Shown: positions 23,807-34,853, counted from the stretch's first letter. The stretch is DNA of 64,000 bases from Rutstroemia sp. NJR-2017a BVV2 (GCA_002946415.1 NJPS01000044.1:868001-932000); one strand, 5' to 3'. Notes: a model not told the origin generated them from the letters alone. Program-made: numbers and translations.

Positions 23807-25484
23807 TCAGAACACTTCGGCCAGATTAACACTGCGGCCAAAATGAGGACTCATCTTGGCTGAGGTTTGCCAAACACTGCGTAAATACATGCTTTGGAAA
23901 GGCAATCCTATTCCACCAAAGGGCTGAATGCTAATCTCATGAGCTATGTTATCCTCTATATTGAAGACTTGGAGATCTCGATGTCTCGTAGACATCTCCC
24001 AGATCTGGTGCATCTCTTCCCTGGAGATTTGAGGAGCGTGATCTGCTAGAGCGTAAGTTTCACTAGAACCATGAATAGTTAGCACCAGACTCATCAGCGT
24101 GATCTTGGGGTACGGGAACATACCCATCATTGTCATCACCTAATCCCATACCCTCCTCATTTTCTTCTGAGAAAGATGGTTGTGCTTGTCTCTCTGGCGA
24201 TAGGCTTGCATTCTCTCCGTCATCCATTCCACCGGCTTCTTGGGGAGATCCGAGCCCCCCAGACATGAACACGTCTTCGAACCCTTGATCATTGTTGGCT
24301 TGAGCGGAACCTGGGTGACCCAATGGCACGAATGGATCGTTATCGTCGAAAGGATCGTCGTGCGCATGGTCAATTTCCTGCTCACGACTAATTGCGGCCT
24401 TTCCATTTCTTCTGTTGAGGACCCATTCCTTCTTTTTCTCCAAGACTTGTGCTACGCTGAGGGAATTCTTCTTGAGCTCCCGATTTAGTGCAGCTTGTGA
24501 ATCGGCCATGGACGGAAGACCAACCCGCCCTTCTTTATTGTAGCGATCCCAGGCCTTTGCAATACTGGTAAAGTCCACGGTCTTCAGCTGGTTCGAATCG
24601 TCACCCGCACTGATCTTAAATCCTTTTCTGACCACTTTAGGCAAGTGCTTAAGGAAGTCACAGTGTAACGGTTTCCGCTTTCCCCACACCTCGTAGCAAA
24701 CTTCCTTGAAAGATTTCATACCGGCAGGGTCCAGCTTCCATCCGATGGCCTGTGATTTCTTCAATGCCTTTTGGAACTGATCTTCGAAAACTGGATTCTT
24801 TCTTGGAAACGCAGAATATGCGACGGACGGATTTTCTTCCGTACATCTTGCTTCCAATGCCTCTGCGAGAGCCCAAGTAACGTAGCTGGCATTGCCCCTG
24901 AAAAAAGGAAGGCACAATATCTTGCCAAATGATTCGCAAAAGTTTACAGAGAGATTTGTATCATTCTGAATGAACCTCGATTCTTCTCCTTCTTCCTTGT
25001 GCTCGTACCCGGGGTGGTCTGTCTTGGACATTGTGACCCCCGGAGGGAATAGATCTTGCGGCGCACAGTTGAATAATGCCAGGGTCTTCCTCCACAACGA
25101 TATCTCCTGCTTGTACGTACCTCGTAAGAGGATTTCATCATCTTCCGTCCACTCAATTGAACCATCTTCAGCGTCTGAACCATTTGGACTTTCCTCATAA
25201 TGCGACTCCGATAACTCGGAATCTGAAGGTCCAGTTCGTTTGACACGTTTTTTTCGAAGAGGTAAGCTTGGAATCGATTTCTTTTTCTGAGCGCGTTGTC
25301 GCGGCGAAATCGCCCTTCTTCTCTTCCTCGCTGGCATTTCCAACTCTGAGGAAGGAGCATCGTCAGAATTAGTGTCTGCAGGACTCGAGGTATCCTCTTC
25401 GTTTTCACGTCGTTGGGGCGGATCAGGCTTTACCAAATGGGATTTCGAGGATGACCTCGCGCCCGCGTGCTTCTGTGATGGCAT
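23807..25484 (-). CDS. Unrecognised, probably nuclear, acidic/basic protein
   Basis: Exons 24124-25484 and 23807-24062; 538 aa. The 61-nt intron has donor GTATGT, branch GCTAAC and acceptor TTCTAG, and removes a stop codon. Residues 1-120 are disordered and charged, with nuclear-localisation-like clusters (ARKRRR, RKKRVKR). A globular-looking part starts at about 122 with SIEWTEDDEILLRGTYKQE and continues to about 350, including KVVRKGFKISAGDD. The C-terminal part is acidic and Ser/Gln-rich, then ends in an ordered-looking exon 2 (ISREEMHQIWEMSTRHRDLQ). No known domain was recognised; the WTEDDE start recalls SANT/Myb proteins but the rest does not match. A chromatin or RNA role is only a guess. 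Confidence 0.7.
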
Positions 25485-26405
25485 TTTGTCGATGAAGGGT
25501 CGGTACTTGGTTTAATTCGAGTTGATAAGCAGGATGGCGGGGAAAAGATGGCAGTTAATGGCATAGAACACCTCGTTATTGTCGAGTGATGGATCACAAG
25601 CACGTTAGAGAATAGATGGACGCAACTTGGAAAGATTCTCTGCTATTTCGGTGATAGATGCGATTTTTTATGCCGAGTTGTTTTTGTAAATGTCTTGCGA
25701 AAATTCATGGCGTAGGTGGAGTATATTTCATATGGTTAAATTACTCCAAATCTCTCAAGAAAGTGAATGGCGGATATGAGTAGATATTGAAGTGAATGTA
25801 TCCCCTCCCCAGACGACTCTTGGATCATGGTCGCTACGTAGGCCCATGGTAGTTTCTTTCTGATATTTGCTGCCGGCGACAGCTAACCTAGAAAGAACAA
25901 GAGGTAATCGAAGTTCTCGCCAATTGTACATACTACCACCCGCCAACCCCTTTCCCCGCTGCCTAGCGTATATAGCTCTCAGCCTGTCTCCCAGTCTTCC
26001 TACCAAGGTGTCCTTATTATACTGGTTCAATACCAAAGGGTGTAAGGTAGAACTCTGGTTGAGGGGCTTCATTTACTGGAAGAAGCAGGGAAGCGCGGGT
26101 CACTCGTATGCAAAGCGGGATCGATAGTTGAAGGCAGTATTGCATAATGAATTAAAAGGAGAAGAGAGAATATTAGTGCCTATTTTGTACCTAAGAACCC
26201 CACTAATAGGCTACGATACCATTACATTTTCCCAACCTAGTGACACTCTTACGATTCCCTAGCAGCAACTCCTAACACTCAATAACTATCCTCTTATCCC
26301 AGCTCATATCTTCTCCTCCCAACCATGCTCTACCATACCTCATCGCTCTGCACTTTCCACCATCCACGTCTTCTCACCCCATTGTCCTCCTTCCATACAA
26401 CCCTT
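25485..26405. other. Spacer between two minus-strand genes
   Basis: Holds the promoter of the gene starting at 25484 and the 3' flank of the helicase gene. Only short open frames are present. Confidence 0.45.
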
Positions 26406-28550
26406 TCACTTGAGACTGGGCGTCATACCAACTGCAAGGTATTCACCGAGTTGTTCGGGAGTTTTATTCTCGATGTTTTGGGTCTTGAGGAATATATCTT
26501 TCGATGGTTCCAGAATGGGAAAAAAACGACTTGCAGTATAAGTAGATCCGATCTTAGAAAGCTTCACATAAAGCATATCAATGCCATCCTCAGCAAAAAT
26601 TGAACTCCAGTGGATAAAAGTTTTCGGATCTATATCGAATATATTTCCACTTGCATAATGCTTGATATGTAAGTCTCCATCATCTGACCTTTCTGTCATA
26701 CTTAGACGCGATTGAAGAACTCTGCAAAGTGTACCGAATAGATCGAAAAAACCTTCTTCAGAGACAGGGACATTATCTGCTGATCTCCTAGGTCTCCCAA
26801 AGTGACTTCTTAATGATTCTTTAACTCGGTTGAATAATTGTTCAACCGTCTCATCAACTTCCCAGAATTGCGCACATGTTTCCCAACGTTTAGAATTGCG
26901 GCGAGTTGTGGCAGCGAGAAATTCGATCATAATCTCGCCGAAGATGGGTACATATGGTGAGATTAAACCCAACTCATTCACGGACAAACACGATGAGCGA
27001 TTTCTCCTCATAACTATCGGAAAATCGGGATATGCAAGAATGCAAGCGAAGTTAACATACCACAAGTACTCGGCTAAGGAAGCATCCGGGTCCAGATATC
27101 CAAGTAATATGCGAGCCGGTCCATTGACAGCAGGCATCATGATCACTCGGCGTCCGATTTCCGTTGGTTGGTACCCGGCTAGCAAAGGATGTCCCTCGAT
27201 CAATCCTAGCAGTCGCAATCTCCTTGTCTGCAGCAGAACATGATACTCCTGAGGATAAGTTATCAATCTCATCTGGCCTTCGACTGGGAACAAGCCAGGA
27301 TACAGTCCGTATAGCATGAGAATGTACTCTAGACAATCTCCATTCTCTAGGTCCGAGAGCCTATACATAAGCATGCGGTTGTAGGTTTCTTTGGTAAATA
27401 GAAAGAAACATTCCCCTCGTGAATTTAATCTGCCGATGCTCTGCGCTTGTTGGTCCACATCAGACATAGAAGCTTCAATACGCATCGAAACGATCTGACC
27501 AACGTCCGGGTCCCAAACTGCTGCCTCTCTGACCCTGGAGATGATTGCAGTATCCACGTGAAGAACCGTCAAGCCCATACTGATGGTATCAGTGCAAAAC
27601 ACAATCTTATTCTTCGTGTTGATGGCTTCGTCTTGGCGAAGCTCACTTGTTTCCTCCGAAAGAAAGAAAAGCTCAATGCTGGCATCGTAACGTTTAGAGT
27701 CGCGATAGAAACTTTTTGCAGCGCGCATCTCCGTCAGTGTTAGGAAGACGAGAATGCCGACATTTTCCTTTGCCTTGATGCGGGCAGTGATATATCTGTC
27801 TAGGATAACCTGGACCTGTTTTGCTCTAGTTGCCGACTCGGTCGGGCTTGCGTAATGATGGGTTATACCCGATGAACTTCCGCCGTTTCTCGGTCCCAAA
27901 TCCACGATATGCTCTGCTCCGATCTCGAAGAATGCCTTTAGCTGGGTCGAGTCAAATGACGTTGAACTCAGGACGAAGTGGATAGGAGATTTCTGCGAGT
28001 CTCTCTTCTCCATGATCCCTTTTACTTGCAGCAAAATGCTCTCCATGGGGAGAGAGCGAACATGGATCTCATCAATGAACACTACCGTATATCCGGCCAA
28101 GGTATCGAGCCCATGGTTAGGGTCATTGGTGAGGTAGTCCGACAAAATACTGTCAGTGGTATAGGTCAGGATATTTGAGGAATCATGAATATCTCCGAAA
28201 TCCCCCTTCTTATAAAGCCTAACGAACTCCACTCTGCCACTCATATTGCCCCCCGCGAATCTGTCTTCTCGATTCGATGACATCCAATTGTAGGCGGTTC
28301 TTATAGCTAGGTAGTTCGGATGCGCGACAATGCATTTCATGTCACGCCTCGAATTTGCGACAACAGCAGGTATGAGTGTCGTCTTTCCGCATCCGGCACC
28401 GCCAGTCAATAAAATCACGGAGGATTTTTGTTGCTTCACAAGCCTGCAGAGTTGCTCTTGCGCATGACCGAGAGATTTGAGCACTTCAGGTGCGGCGCTG
28501 GCTGCGGCTGTGTCTTGTTGTGTGCCGAGAACTGTCGCTGTACGATCCAT
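26406..28550 (-). CDS. Divergent DExH-box (DEAH/RHA-like, SF2) helicase, intronless
   Basis: Uninterrupted 714-codon frame from ATG 28550. SF2 motifs in order: motif I GGAGCGKTT (50-58); motif II DEIH (160-163); motif III LSSTSF (about 194-199), replacing the usual SAT; motif V region FCTDTISMGLTVLHVDTAII (318-337); motif VI QQAQSIGRLNSR (367-378), replacing QRxGRxGR. A winged-helix/HA2-like segment follows (LLGLIEGHPLLAG and TEIGRRVIMMPAVNG, about 445-480). The layout matches DEAH-type RNA helicases such as HrpA/DHX, but shorter and with altered motifs III and VI. NTP-driven RNA remodelling is likely; the substrate is unknown. Intronless structure is unusual beside the intron-rich neighbours. 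It shares a 331-bp promoter with a zinc-knuckle protein. Confidence 0.85.
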   Translation of the reverse strand: MDRTATVLGTQQDTAAASAAPEVLKSLGHAQEQLCRLVKQQKSSVILLTGGAGCGKTTLIPAVVANSRRDMKCIVAHPNYLAIRTAYNWMSSNREDRFAGGNMSGRVEFVRLYKKGDFGDIHDSSNILTYTTDSILSDYLTNDPNHGLDTLAGYTVVFIDEIHVRSLPMESILLQVKGIMEKRDSQKSPIHFVLSSTSFDSTQLKAFFEIGAEHIVDLGPRNGGSSSGITHHYASPTESATRAKQVQVILDRYITARIKAKENVGILVFLTLTEMRAAKSFYRDSKRYDASIELFFLSEETSELRQDEAINTKNKIVFCTDTISMGLTVLHVDTAIISRVREAAVWDPDVGQIVSMRIEASMSDVDQQAQSIGRLNSRGECFFLFTKETYNRMLMYRLSDLENGDCLEYILMLYGLYPGLFPVEGQMRLITYPQEYHVLLQTRRLRLLGLIEGHPLLAGYQPTEIGRRVIMMPAVNGPARILLGYLDPDASLAEYLWYVNFACILAYPDFPIVMRRNRSSCLSVNELGLISPYVPIFGEIMIEFLAATTRRNSKRWETCAQFWEVDETVEQLFNRVKESLRSHFGRPRRSADNVPVSEEGFFDLFGTLCRVLQSRLSMTERSDDGDLHIKHYASGNIFDIDPKTFIHWSSIFAEDGIDMLYVKLSKIGSTYTASRFFPILEPSKDIFLKTQNIENKTPEQLGEYLAVGMTPSLK

Positions 28551-28881
28551 ATTGTATAATGTCTGCTTGATGAAATGGATTTGTAGTTCAAAGAGCTGCC
28601 AGAGGTGGTCAAAAGTGGTTTGATTTTATAAGCTGAAAACTCACCGTGGAAAAAGAGACCAGAATCTGCGCCTACATGAAGTCAATCATGAAGTGAATAT
28701 GATAGACAACCCTAACAGCGACGTAACCGACCGTCTCAGAGAAGTGAATTCCAAATAACGCAGATAGTAAGCGAGCTTAAACACGCACTTTTGATATTTC
28801 TTTTAGTTCGCGCAAGAAAGAAAAGAGTGCAGTAACACTTCTTCCTCACCATCTTATATTTCACAACAACGAAGATATAAA
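28551..28881. promoter_or_regulatory. Short divergent promoter between helicase and zinc-knuckle genes
   Basis: Only 331 bp lie between the two start codons. Neither strand contains a separate gene, so co-regulation of the pair is plausible. No clear TATA box or operator was identified. Confidence 0.55.
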
Positions 28882-30225
28882 ATGGATTCGAACAACAATC
28901 GAAGCAATCGGGCGCCTCCGAGGTCCCACTCGCGAGAAAATCACCGATTCGACAACGATGATAGCAACATGGTGCGAGAAGAGGAAGATGAAGTAATGGT
29001 GAACATATTCCGTATACCTGCATCGATGGCCTTCAACCTGTCGATATTTAGCCCCGATGTACGAAGATTCATCCACCAGCAGAGACCGCAGGCTCAGCCA
29101 ATACAGCACCGAGATGCTGTGGCAGCAGAAGAGCCTCGCGGAAGGTCTCAGTCTCGAAGTGAACATCGCGCTGGATCACAATCTAGAAACGCGCAATCTC
29201 AATCAAGAATGGATGGTCGCGCTCAAAGAATGGATGGACGCACTCAGAGCAGAGCTGGACGTGCTCAAAGCAGAGCTGGACACACTCAGAGCAGAGCTGG
29301 ACGTGCTCAAAGCAGAGCTGGACGTGCTCAAAGCAGAGCTGGACGTGCTCAAAGCAGAGCTGGACGTGCTCAAAGCAGAGCTGGACGTGCTCAAAGCAGA
29401 GCTGGACGTGCTCAAAGCAGAGCTGGACGCTCTCAAAGCCGGGGACCTGAAAATAGGAACCAATGGCGAGGTCCAAGTCAAGCACCGCGCGAGATACAAA
29501 GCATGACACCTACTCAAGAGGATCATCAAGACATGGGTTTAGGCAATTTGCAGAACGTTGTATGCGGCAATTGCAGGAAGAAAGGTCACTGTGTTATAAG
29601 ATGCCCAGGACCTGTGGCTTACAATGGTCTGATTCGTGGTTGTGGGTTTTGCAATAGCGCTAACCACGTCAGCGAAGGGTGTCCCAGATATGACGTTGAA
29701 AATGAGGAGTCGGTCAAAGCATTGGCCAGAATGATGCTGTTCGACCGGCGGAACTTGCCAATGCTTGTGTGCTCTGTTGCACCAAATGAATGGCCTGAAG
29801 CACAACCTGGGGGGTGCTGGGAACATGTGAGACCTTGGACTGGAGACAAGGCGCTCGAGTATGATATGCAAAACCCTCTCTGGGAGGATAGCTTCGTGGT
29901 CACACGGCACAGGAAGGACCAGGTTGACCTGGGTGCTGATCCTTTATGGGACACACCTGAGCTTATCTCGCAGCCAACGAAAATCAACATCCCCGGTCTT
30001 AAGCACCAGGGCCTTCCAAGGCTGCGGAGTTCAACCAAGCGGGAGAGAAATGACAATGTTGAAGAAACAGTCAAAGGACTCGTCGAAAACCCAAGGATCA
30101 AAACAGAAGAGCAAGAATCTGTCAAGAATAAACGGGTAAAAGTCGAGCCGCAATCCCCGCCAGCTCGCGACTTCTCGAGTATAGCTGCTTTCTCCTCGGG
30201 GAGTGGGAGGGTGAAAGAAGAGTGA
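28882..30225 (+). CDS. CCHC zinc-knuckle protein with in-frame GRAQSRA repeats
   Basis: Single 447-codon frame from ATG 28882. The N-terminus (1-60) is acidic and Asn-rich. An Arg/Ser/Gln-rich region contains ten 7-residue repeats (GRAQSRA consensus), encoded by a 21-bp minisatellite at 29236-29445. Two CCHC zinc knuckles follow, CGNCRKKGHCVIRC (228-241) and CGFCNSANHVSEGC (254-267), both with the C-X2-C-X4-H-X4-C spacing. The C-terminal 180 residues are less ordered and end in Lys-rich, Ser/Pro-rich segments with SUMO-like motifs (IKTEE, VKVEP). Zinc knuckles of this type bind single-stranded RNA or DNA. The repeat region resembles an RS/RG-type disordered domain. It is paired head-to-head with a helicase, which suggests a joint RNA role (inference). 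No close family name was recognised. Confidence 0.8.
   Translation: MDSNNNRSNRAPPRSHSRENHRFDNDDSNMVREEEDEVMVNIFRIPASMAFNLSIFSPDVRRFIHQQRPQAQPIQHRDAVAAEEPRGRSQSRSEHRAGSQSRNAQSQSRMDGRAQRMDGRTQSRAGRAQSRAGHTQSRAGRAQSRAGRAQSRAGRAQSRAGRAQSRAGRAQSRAGRAQSRAGRSQSRGPENRNQWRGPSQAPREIQSMTPTQEDHQDMGLGNLQNVVCGNCRKKGHCVIRCPGPVAYNGLIRGCGFCNSANHVSEGCPRYDVENEESVKALARMMLFDRRNLPMLVCSVAPNEWPEAQPGGCWEHVRPWTGDKALEYDMQNPLWEDSFVVTRHRKDQVDLGADPLWDTPELISQPTKINIPGLKHQGLPRLRSSTKRERNDNVEETVKGLVENPRIKTEEQESVKNKRVKVEPQSPPARDFSSIAAFSSGSGRVKEE
29236..29445 (+). repeat. 21-bp coding minisatellite, ten units
   Basis: Unit GGACGTGCTCAAAGCAGAGC plus T, starting at 29236 and repeating every 21 bp to 29425. Central units are identical; the first, third and last differ by a few bases. 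It encodes GRAQSRA in the gene frame. The +1 shifted frame reads LDVLKAE, a coiled-coil-like heptad, also without stops. Confidence 0.95.
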
Positions 30226-31080
30226 GGAGAAGGGGAGGAGAAGAAAGATGGTGAAGGGAGGGGAGGGAGGAGGAGGTGCTTGGGGGGGAGGAGGTGAATG
30301 AGAGTGTTTGAGGGGATTGAGAGGATAGGAAGTGAGTGTTTAGGGATATTTTCAGTGAGAAGGAAAGAAAGGGGTGTTGGGCGTGAAAAGGTTGGATGGT
30401 GGACGTGTAATGTTTGGGGCTGTAAGAAACAATGAACCATCTCTCCCTCCACATCCTAATTATGAAATGAATACTCCCTGAAATCGTCCAGTGCCACCGT
30501 AACCGCACCCTATCCTGTCCCTTCCATTTCATGCAGGTAGCTGAACCGCGATGCTTGTTACGGAGAAGATGGGTCCGGGCAGTCCAGCGTTACACGGTAG
30601 CCCGCTGGGCACAGTTGATCGATAGCGGGTAAGATATCTCACCTGAACAGCTTTAGAATGCATCTCGACAAATCAAATGACGATACGATGCTGCTGTCGA
30701 AAGAAGTGTCGATAGAGCTGAAAGATGAGGTCTGATTTTGTGAGTGGTGTTGTCTGTCTAGATGCTGACTAATACAAACGCTAACCAAAAGGGTTTAACT
30801 CCCATGTACTTCACAGAGTAGTTCCAAGGGGCTGGAGTCTACTATCTATTGTAGGAAATCTTAGATTTATTCTATCTATTTGGTAATGCTCAAATCTCTA
30901 ATAACTAGATATATACCTCTATTCTCCCTTCTTCTCGTTCCAACTATACCTGCCTATATTATCATCCCTCCCCCTTTCCAGATCAGAAAGAACAGACCGA
31001 TCTGGGACAATATACAATATATCGTAGCTAATAATTATTATCATATGACTTTCTTAAGGACTTTGAGATATTGCAATGTT

Positions 31081-31320
31081 TTCATTGTCTAAATATGCTC
31101 TGGAAGTTGTAATATTTTTATTGTCTAAACGGCTTTCCGACAGTTTTATATCTTCATTGTCCAAGTATCACTTGTATGTTATCATACGTCCATTATCCAA
31201 AAGTCTCTCAGGTAGTATCATATCTTCATTATCCAGGCATCTTTCGGACATTATTACATCTCCATTGTCAATATACCTCTCGAACATTACAACATCTCCA
31301 TTCTCCGAAGATCTCTCATT
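31081..31320. repeat. Diverged 36-bp minisatellite, about 6.7 units
   Basis: Units begin TTCATTGTC or TCCATTATC at 31081, 31117, 31153, 31189, 31225, 31261 and 31297, exactly 36 bp apart, though bases differ widely. The plus strand stays open across all units (pattern SLSKxLSxxIIS). The minus strand reads a DNGDVIMSERx-like 12-residue repeat with one stop. Spacing kept while sequence drifts suggests former coding constraint. Confidence 0.8.
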
Positions 31321-31667
31321 ATCCATACCTCTTTCAGACATCCTATCAACCTGCTATCCCTGCCCGGAAAGCCCCCCCTATACCGCTCCACCACCACCCT
31401 CCGTTCTCCCCCATCACGCACATCACCAGCCTATCTCAAGACGATCCTTGATGCAAGAAGCATGCTTAGGGCATCGCCTGTGCAGGGTATACCCTATCAT
31501 ATGACGATGCATCCATGTATTCAAACACCTAGTTAGTTAAATGAGAACGTTGTCCCTCATAAAATCATCACTCCTACCAATCCTACCACTCCACGCCACG
31601 CCACGCCGTGCACACAAGCACAAACATGCAAAGAACACGCGATGAAGATCTGCAGATTGATGTACCA

Positions 31668-31795
31668 TTACATACATACATTCACACGCATACGCATATA
31701 TACACGCATACATACACGCACAAACACAGCACCCACACCCACATGCACCTAAACCCTCACATCCACACGCACAAACACACACCCACACAACTCAA
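31668..31795. repeat. CA-rich low-complexity stretch
   Basis: Imperfect run of CACA, CATA and CACG units. Predicted open frames here are His/Thr-rich artefacts of the composition. Confidence 0.7.
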
Positions 31796-32970
31796 GCACA
31801 AGCACCCACACAACACTCCCACGACAATACCCCGCAGATCCCCAAGCACTGCACCAACTCCCCTCTTCCCCCCTTTTCCTCCTTCCCCCTCTCCTATCTC
31901 CTTTCTCACGAAAAGAAAAGCCTATCTCTCTTCCTATATCAATATATATACCGAACAGAAAAGGAAATGATATAATGAAAGTCGTCATGATATAATATGA
32001 TACAGCTGACTGAAGATTTCGTGACGCGTTGATTTATATAAGAGTGTGTGTGTGCGTACGTGAGATATCAGGTTCTGGATATGGAGAGCGGGGAAAGGAA
32101 GGGAATGGAAGGGGAGAAAGAGGGGAAAAGAAGAAGGGGGGACAGAGGGTAAGGGGGAAAGCGGGATATAGGGAGTGGGGAGAGGAATAGCTTTGGATAG
32201 ATAGATCTCGTGGTTTGCCGGAGATCAGTTGGGGGGTACGATGTGACGAAGTTTAGCAGAGAAAAACGTGCAAGCATGGCTACGCAGCATCGAGCCGAAA
32301 GAGGGGCAAAAACGCATCGAACATCCAGTCCTATCTTCCACTAGGAGAACATCCCCTTCCGTCCCCTAACCCTCCACTTGGAGAACCACTGTGCCTCTTC
32401 CCTCCCCTGACTCTCACACCACCATTCTATTCCCCCTCCCCAATCAACTCGCCATCCCACCTCTCATCACAAACCCCAAATCACATATCCAAAACCAGCA
32501 CATTAAACACAGCTACACCGAGGAACATCATAAACTGGAGAGACGAATTCGTATACATATTCATCTATCCCCAACTCGATCTGTTAAAGTTTCAAAATTC
32601 CCCTCTAGGGGGAAAAAAGCCTATCCTATGCTATGTGATGCCTTCCTATCTTTCTTTATCAACCATCCTTCATTCTCTTCCTTTTACTTTGTATTTTCAT
32701 CTCTTCCCACTCTTTTTCACACTCTCCCCCTTCATACGCTCAACGCAATGCAACCAAGCTCATGAGAAATATCTGAAACAGAAGAAGAAGAAAAATCAAA
32801 AAGGTATCAATCAAGAAACGAATTCCCAGCATACACACACACCAAGAATTTCCCGCATGCAAACTCATCATCGCCTCGTTCGTAATATGGCTGTTGAAGA
32901 CCTGTCCCTCGAATCAACCAAACCTAAATCCCCATCAAACTTTCCATTCAAATCCCACCGCATTCCCTCA

Positions 32971-34199
32971 TCAACTACCCACCCCCGTACTCACACCCCC
33001 CGCACCCCTCAAACTCAACCCCCTCAACTTCTCCTCCACCCTCTTCAACACCTCGGGATCCGGTTCCGGCACGACTTTCCTCGGCAACGCAGTCAGACAC
33101 ATATCGCACTTGACATGTTTACATCTTGTGCATTCAGGCGGAGGATCCGCGGTTCCTTCGGCTGCGGCGGGGAACGTTCTGTCGCATTTGTGGCATGCGT
33201 ATTTTTTGGTGGTGGCGGATGGGCGGTCGCCTGGGTAGCCGTCGGGGTATTTTTTCTTTTTGGCGCTGAGGGGGGAGGTTAGTGGGTTGTTGATATTTAG
33301 GGGAGGGAGGGATGGAAAAGAACTTACGGATCGCGTGGACAGTCGGCACAGCGGGTGTGAGCGCAGCTGGAGCAGATTTTGTTACCGGAGAGGTAGAGGG
33401 TGGAACATTCACAACATGTCCTTCGCACCCTCTGCATAGGCTTCTTTCTAACCAACGGCTGTCCACCAGCTTTGAGACTTGGTTTAGTCAAGGCGATCTT
33501 CTCATGCGGTGACCATACAGTATCAACTTCAATCGCACCAGCCACACCCGCAACCGCCGTCTTCCCCTTCTCCTTCTTCTTCAATGGATATCTCGGACAC
33601 TTAGTACATCTCGGATGTTCGCAATTTCCGCAAACCTTGTTTGCCCCAAACGTAGTATTGCACTTATGGCAAGTCCTATGTATGCGCATACGGATCGGCT
33701 TCTCGATTCTCCACGCATCCTTCTCTCCAGCCAGGGTAGCCCACTCGTGTGGTTCGATGTTGAGCTGGAAACGCTCGCCCAATTTGCGAGCCCGTTCCGC
33801 GTTGATCTCTGCGCGGGAGACTTTAGTCGGGCGAGGGGTTTCGGGCACTGGCGTTTTGGGTTCGGTGGCGGGCACCGGCTTTTCTTCTGCGGGTGCTGGC
33901 GCTGCTGCGGGTTTGGGAGCTGGGGCGTCGGACTTGGGGGCACTAAATGATGGGGACGTTCAATTAACATGATGCGCAAATAAACCCCCACAAAATTTGG
34001 GGCGAAGGCACAGCACTCAGTTTGGATTGGGTTCTTACCTTGGTCCTGCGGTTGCGGGTGTTCGGGGTGTCATGGAGAATCTTTTGGAGCCATCACTTCT
34101 CTTCAAGACTGTCTTCCACCTTGATACCACCTTACTCAATCCCTTCTTCTTATCCTCGGCCGGGGCAGGAGCCGATCCACTGGGTGCTGAAGAACTCAT
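32971..34199 (-). CDS. Protein with three Cys/His zinc-binding-like modules
   Basis: Exons 34039-34199, 33328-33942 and 32971-33265; 356 aa, phases consistent across introns of 96 and 62 nt. The N-terminus is Ala/Pro/Lys-rich and disordered. Three modules each hold six Cys: CHKC..CGNCEHPRCTKCPR, CCEC..CSSCAHTRCADCPR and CHKC..CTRCKHVKCDMC. The shared pattern is C-X2-C-X9-17-C-X2-C-X-H-X2-C-X2-C, a treble or ribbon-type zinc site by appearance. The middle linker has KPSLKAGGQPLVRKK. The C-terminal tail after the third module is basic and Leu-rich (EEKLRGLSLRG). I recognise no named family; the modules suggest binding of nucleic acid or protein in nucleus or cytosol. The alternative in-frame start upstream is a TTG and was not used. 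Confidence 0.72.
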
Positions 34200-34767
34200 G
34201 GTTGCGAAATGTATGTTTTTGAACTGGGTATGTCGTGTGAGGGAGTTTTGTCGAGTCAATTGCCAATCGTGAATTAATTAAAGCGCCATGAAGTGATTGT
34301 ACTGATGTCAAGAGGAACGAAATAAATATCAGTGGCGCTCTTAATTCCCTTATAGAGCTTTGCGTGTCACTGAAAATTAAACTTTCAGTCGATCGTCTAC
34401 CTCGTGCGCTCGGAACCAAAGCACCGGTATAACAGGGCAACAGGTCTCGCGAGAATTTATGTCGTGTTGGATCGATTGAGAAAGCGAAAAGCTGCAGGAT
34501 TGTTGGTTGTTCGGGTAGGTGTTTCTGTGTGGTAATTGAGATGTCTCGTATGCTGTGTATGTGTTGTGTTGTTGTATGACAGTGACAATGTAAAAGCACA
34601 AATATGGTAGGATTGAAGTGGATGCCAGGTGGTTGTCAATCCATTCAGCTGGACCCAGGACCAGGTAGAGAGAAAAAAGGTGGATGAATTCCTGTAGCTT
34701 GGTCCTTGGATAATGGGACTTTTGGGACGGGGAAATGGTGGAACGCTCAGATAATAAAGGCAAGGAA

Positions 34768-34853
34768 GGTCTGGCTCGACTGGCTCGTCTGGCTTCGTCT
34801 GGAGTTTTCTCGCCTGGATAGTCCTGGATAGTCCTGGCTAGTCCTGGCGAGTT
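34768..34853. repeat. Short imperfect tandem repeats
   Basis: Two runs: CTGGCTCGT/CTGGCTTCGT units, then CTGGATAGTC repeated four times with small changes. Confidence 0.7.

Larger units (their letters stand above)
30226..32970. other. Convergent intergenic region with decayed repeats
   Basis: About 2.7 kb between the 3' ends of the zinc-knuckle gene and the Cys-rich gene. Contains a 36-bp minisatellite (31081-31320), a CA-rich stretch (31668-31795), and pyrimidine- and purine-rich tracts near 31860-32180. No intact gene was found. Confidence 0.55.

Noticed and set aside
31537..31970. Cys/Tyr/Val-rich (minus) and His/Thr-rich (plus) frames
   Set aside because: Both are products of the CA-rich low-complexity stretch.
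32635..33282. 215-codon plus-strand frame
   Set aside because: Antisense to the last exon of the Cys-rich gene, with a low-complexity start.
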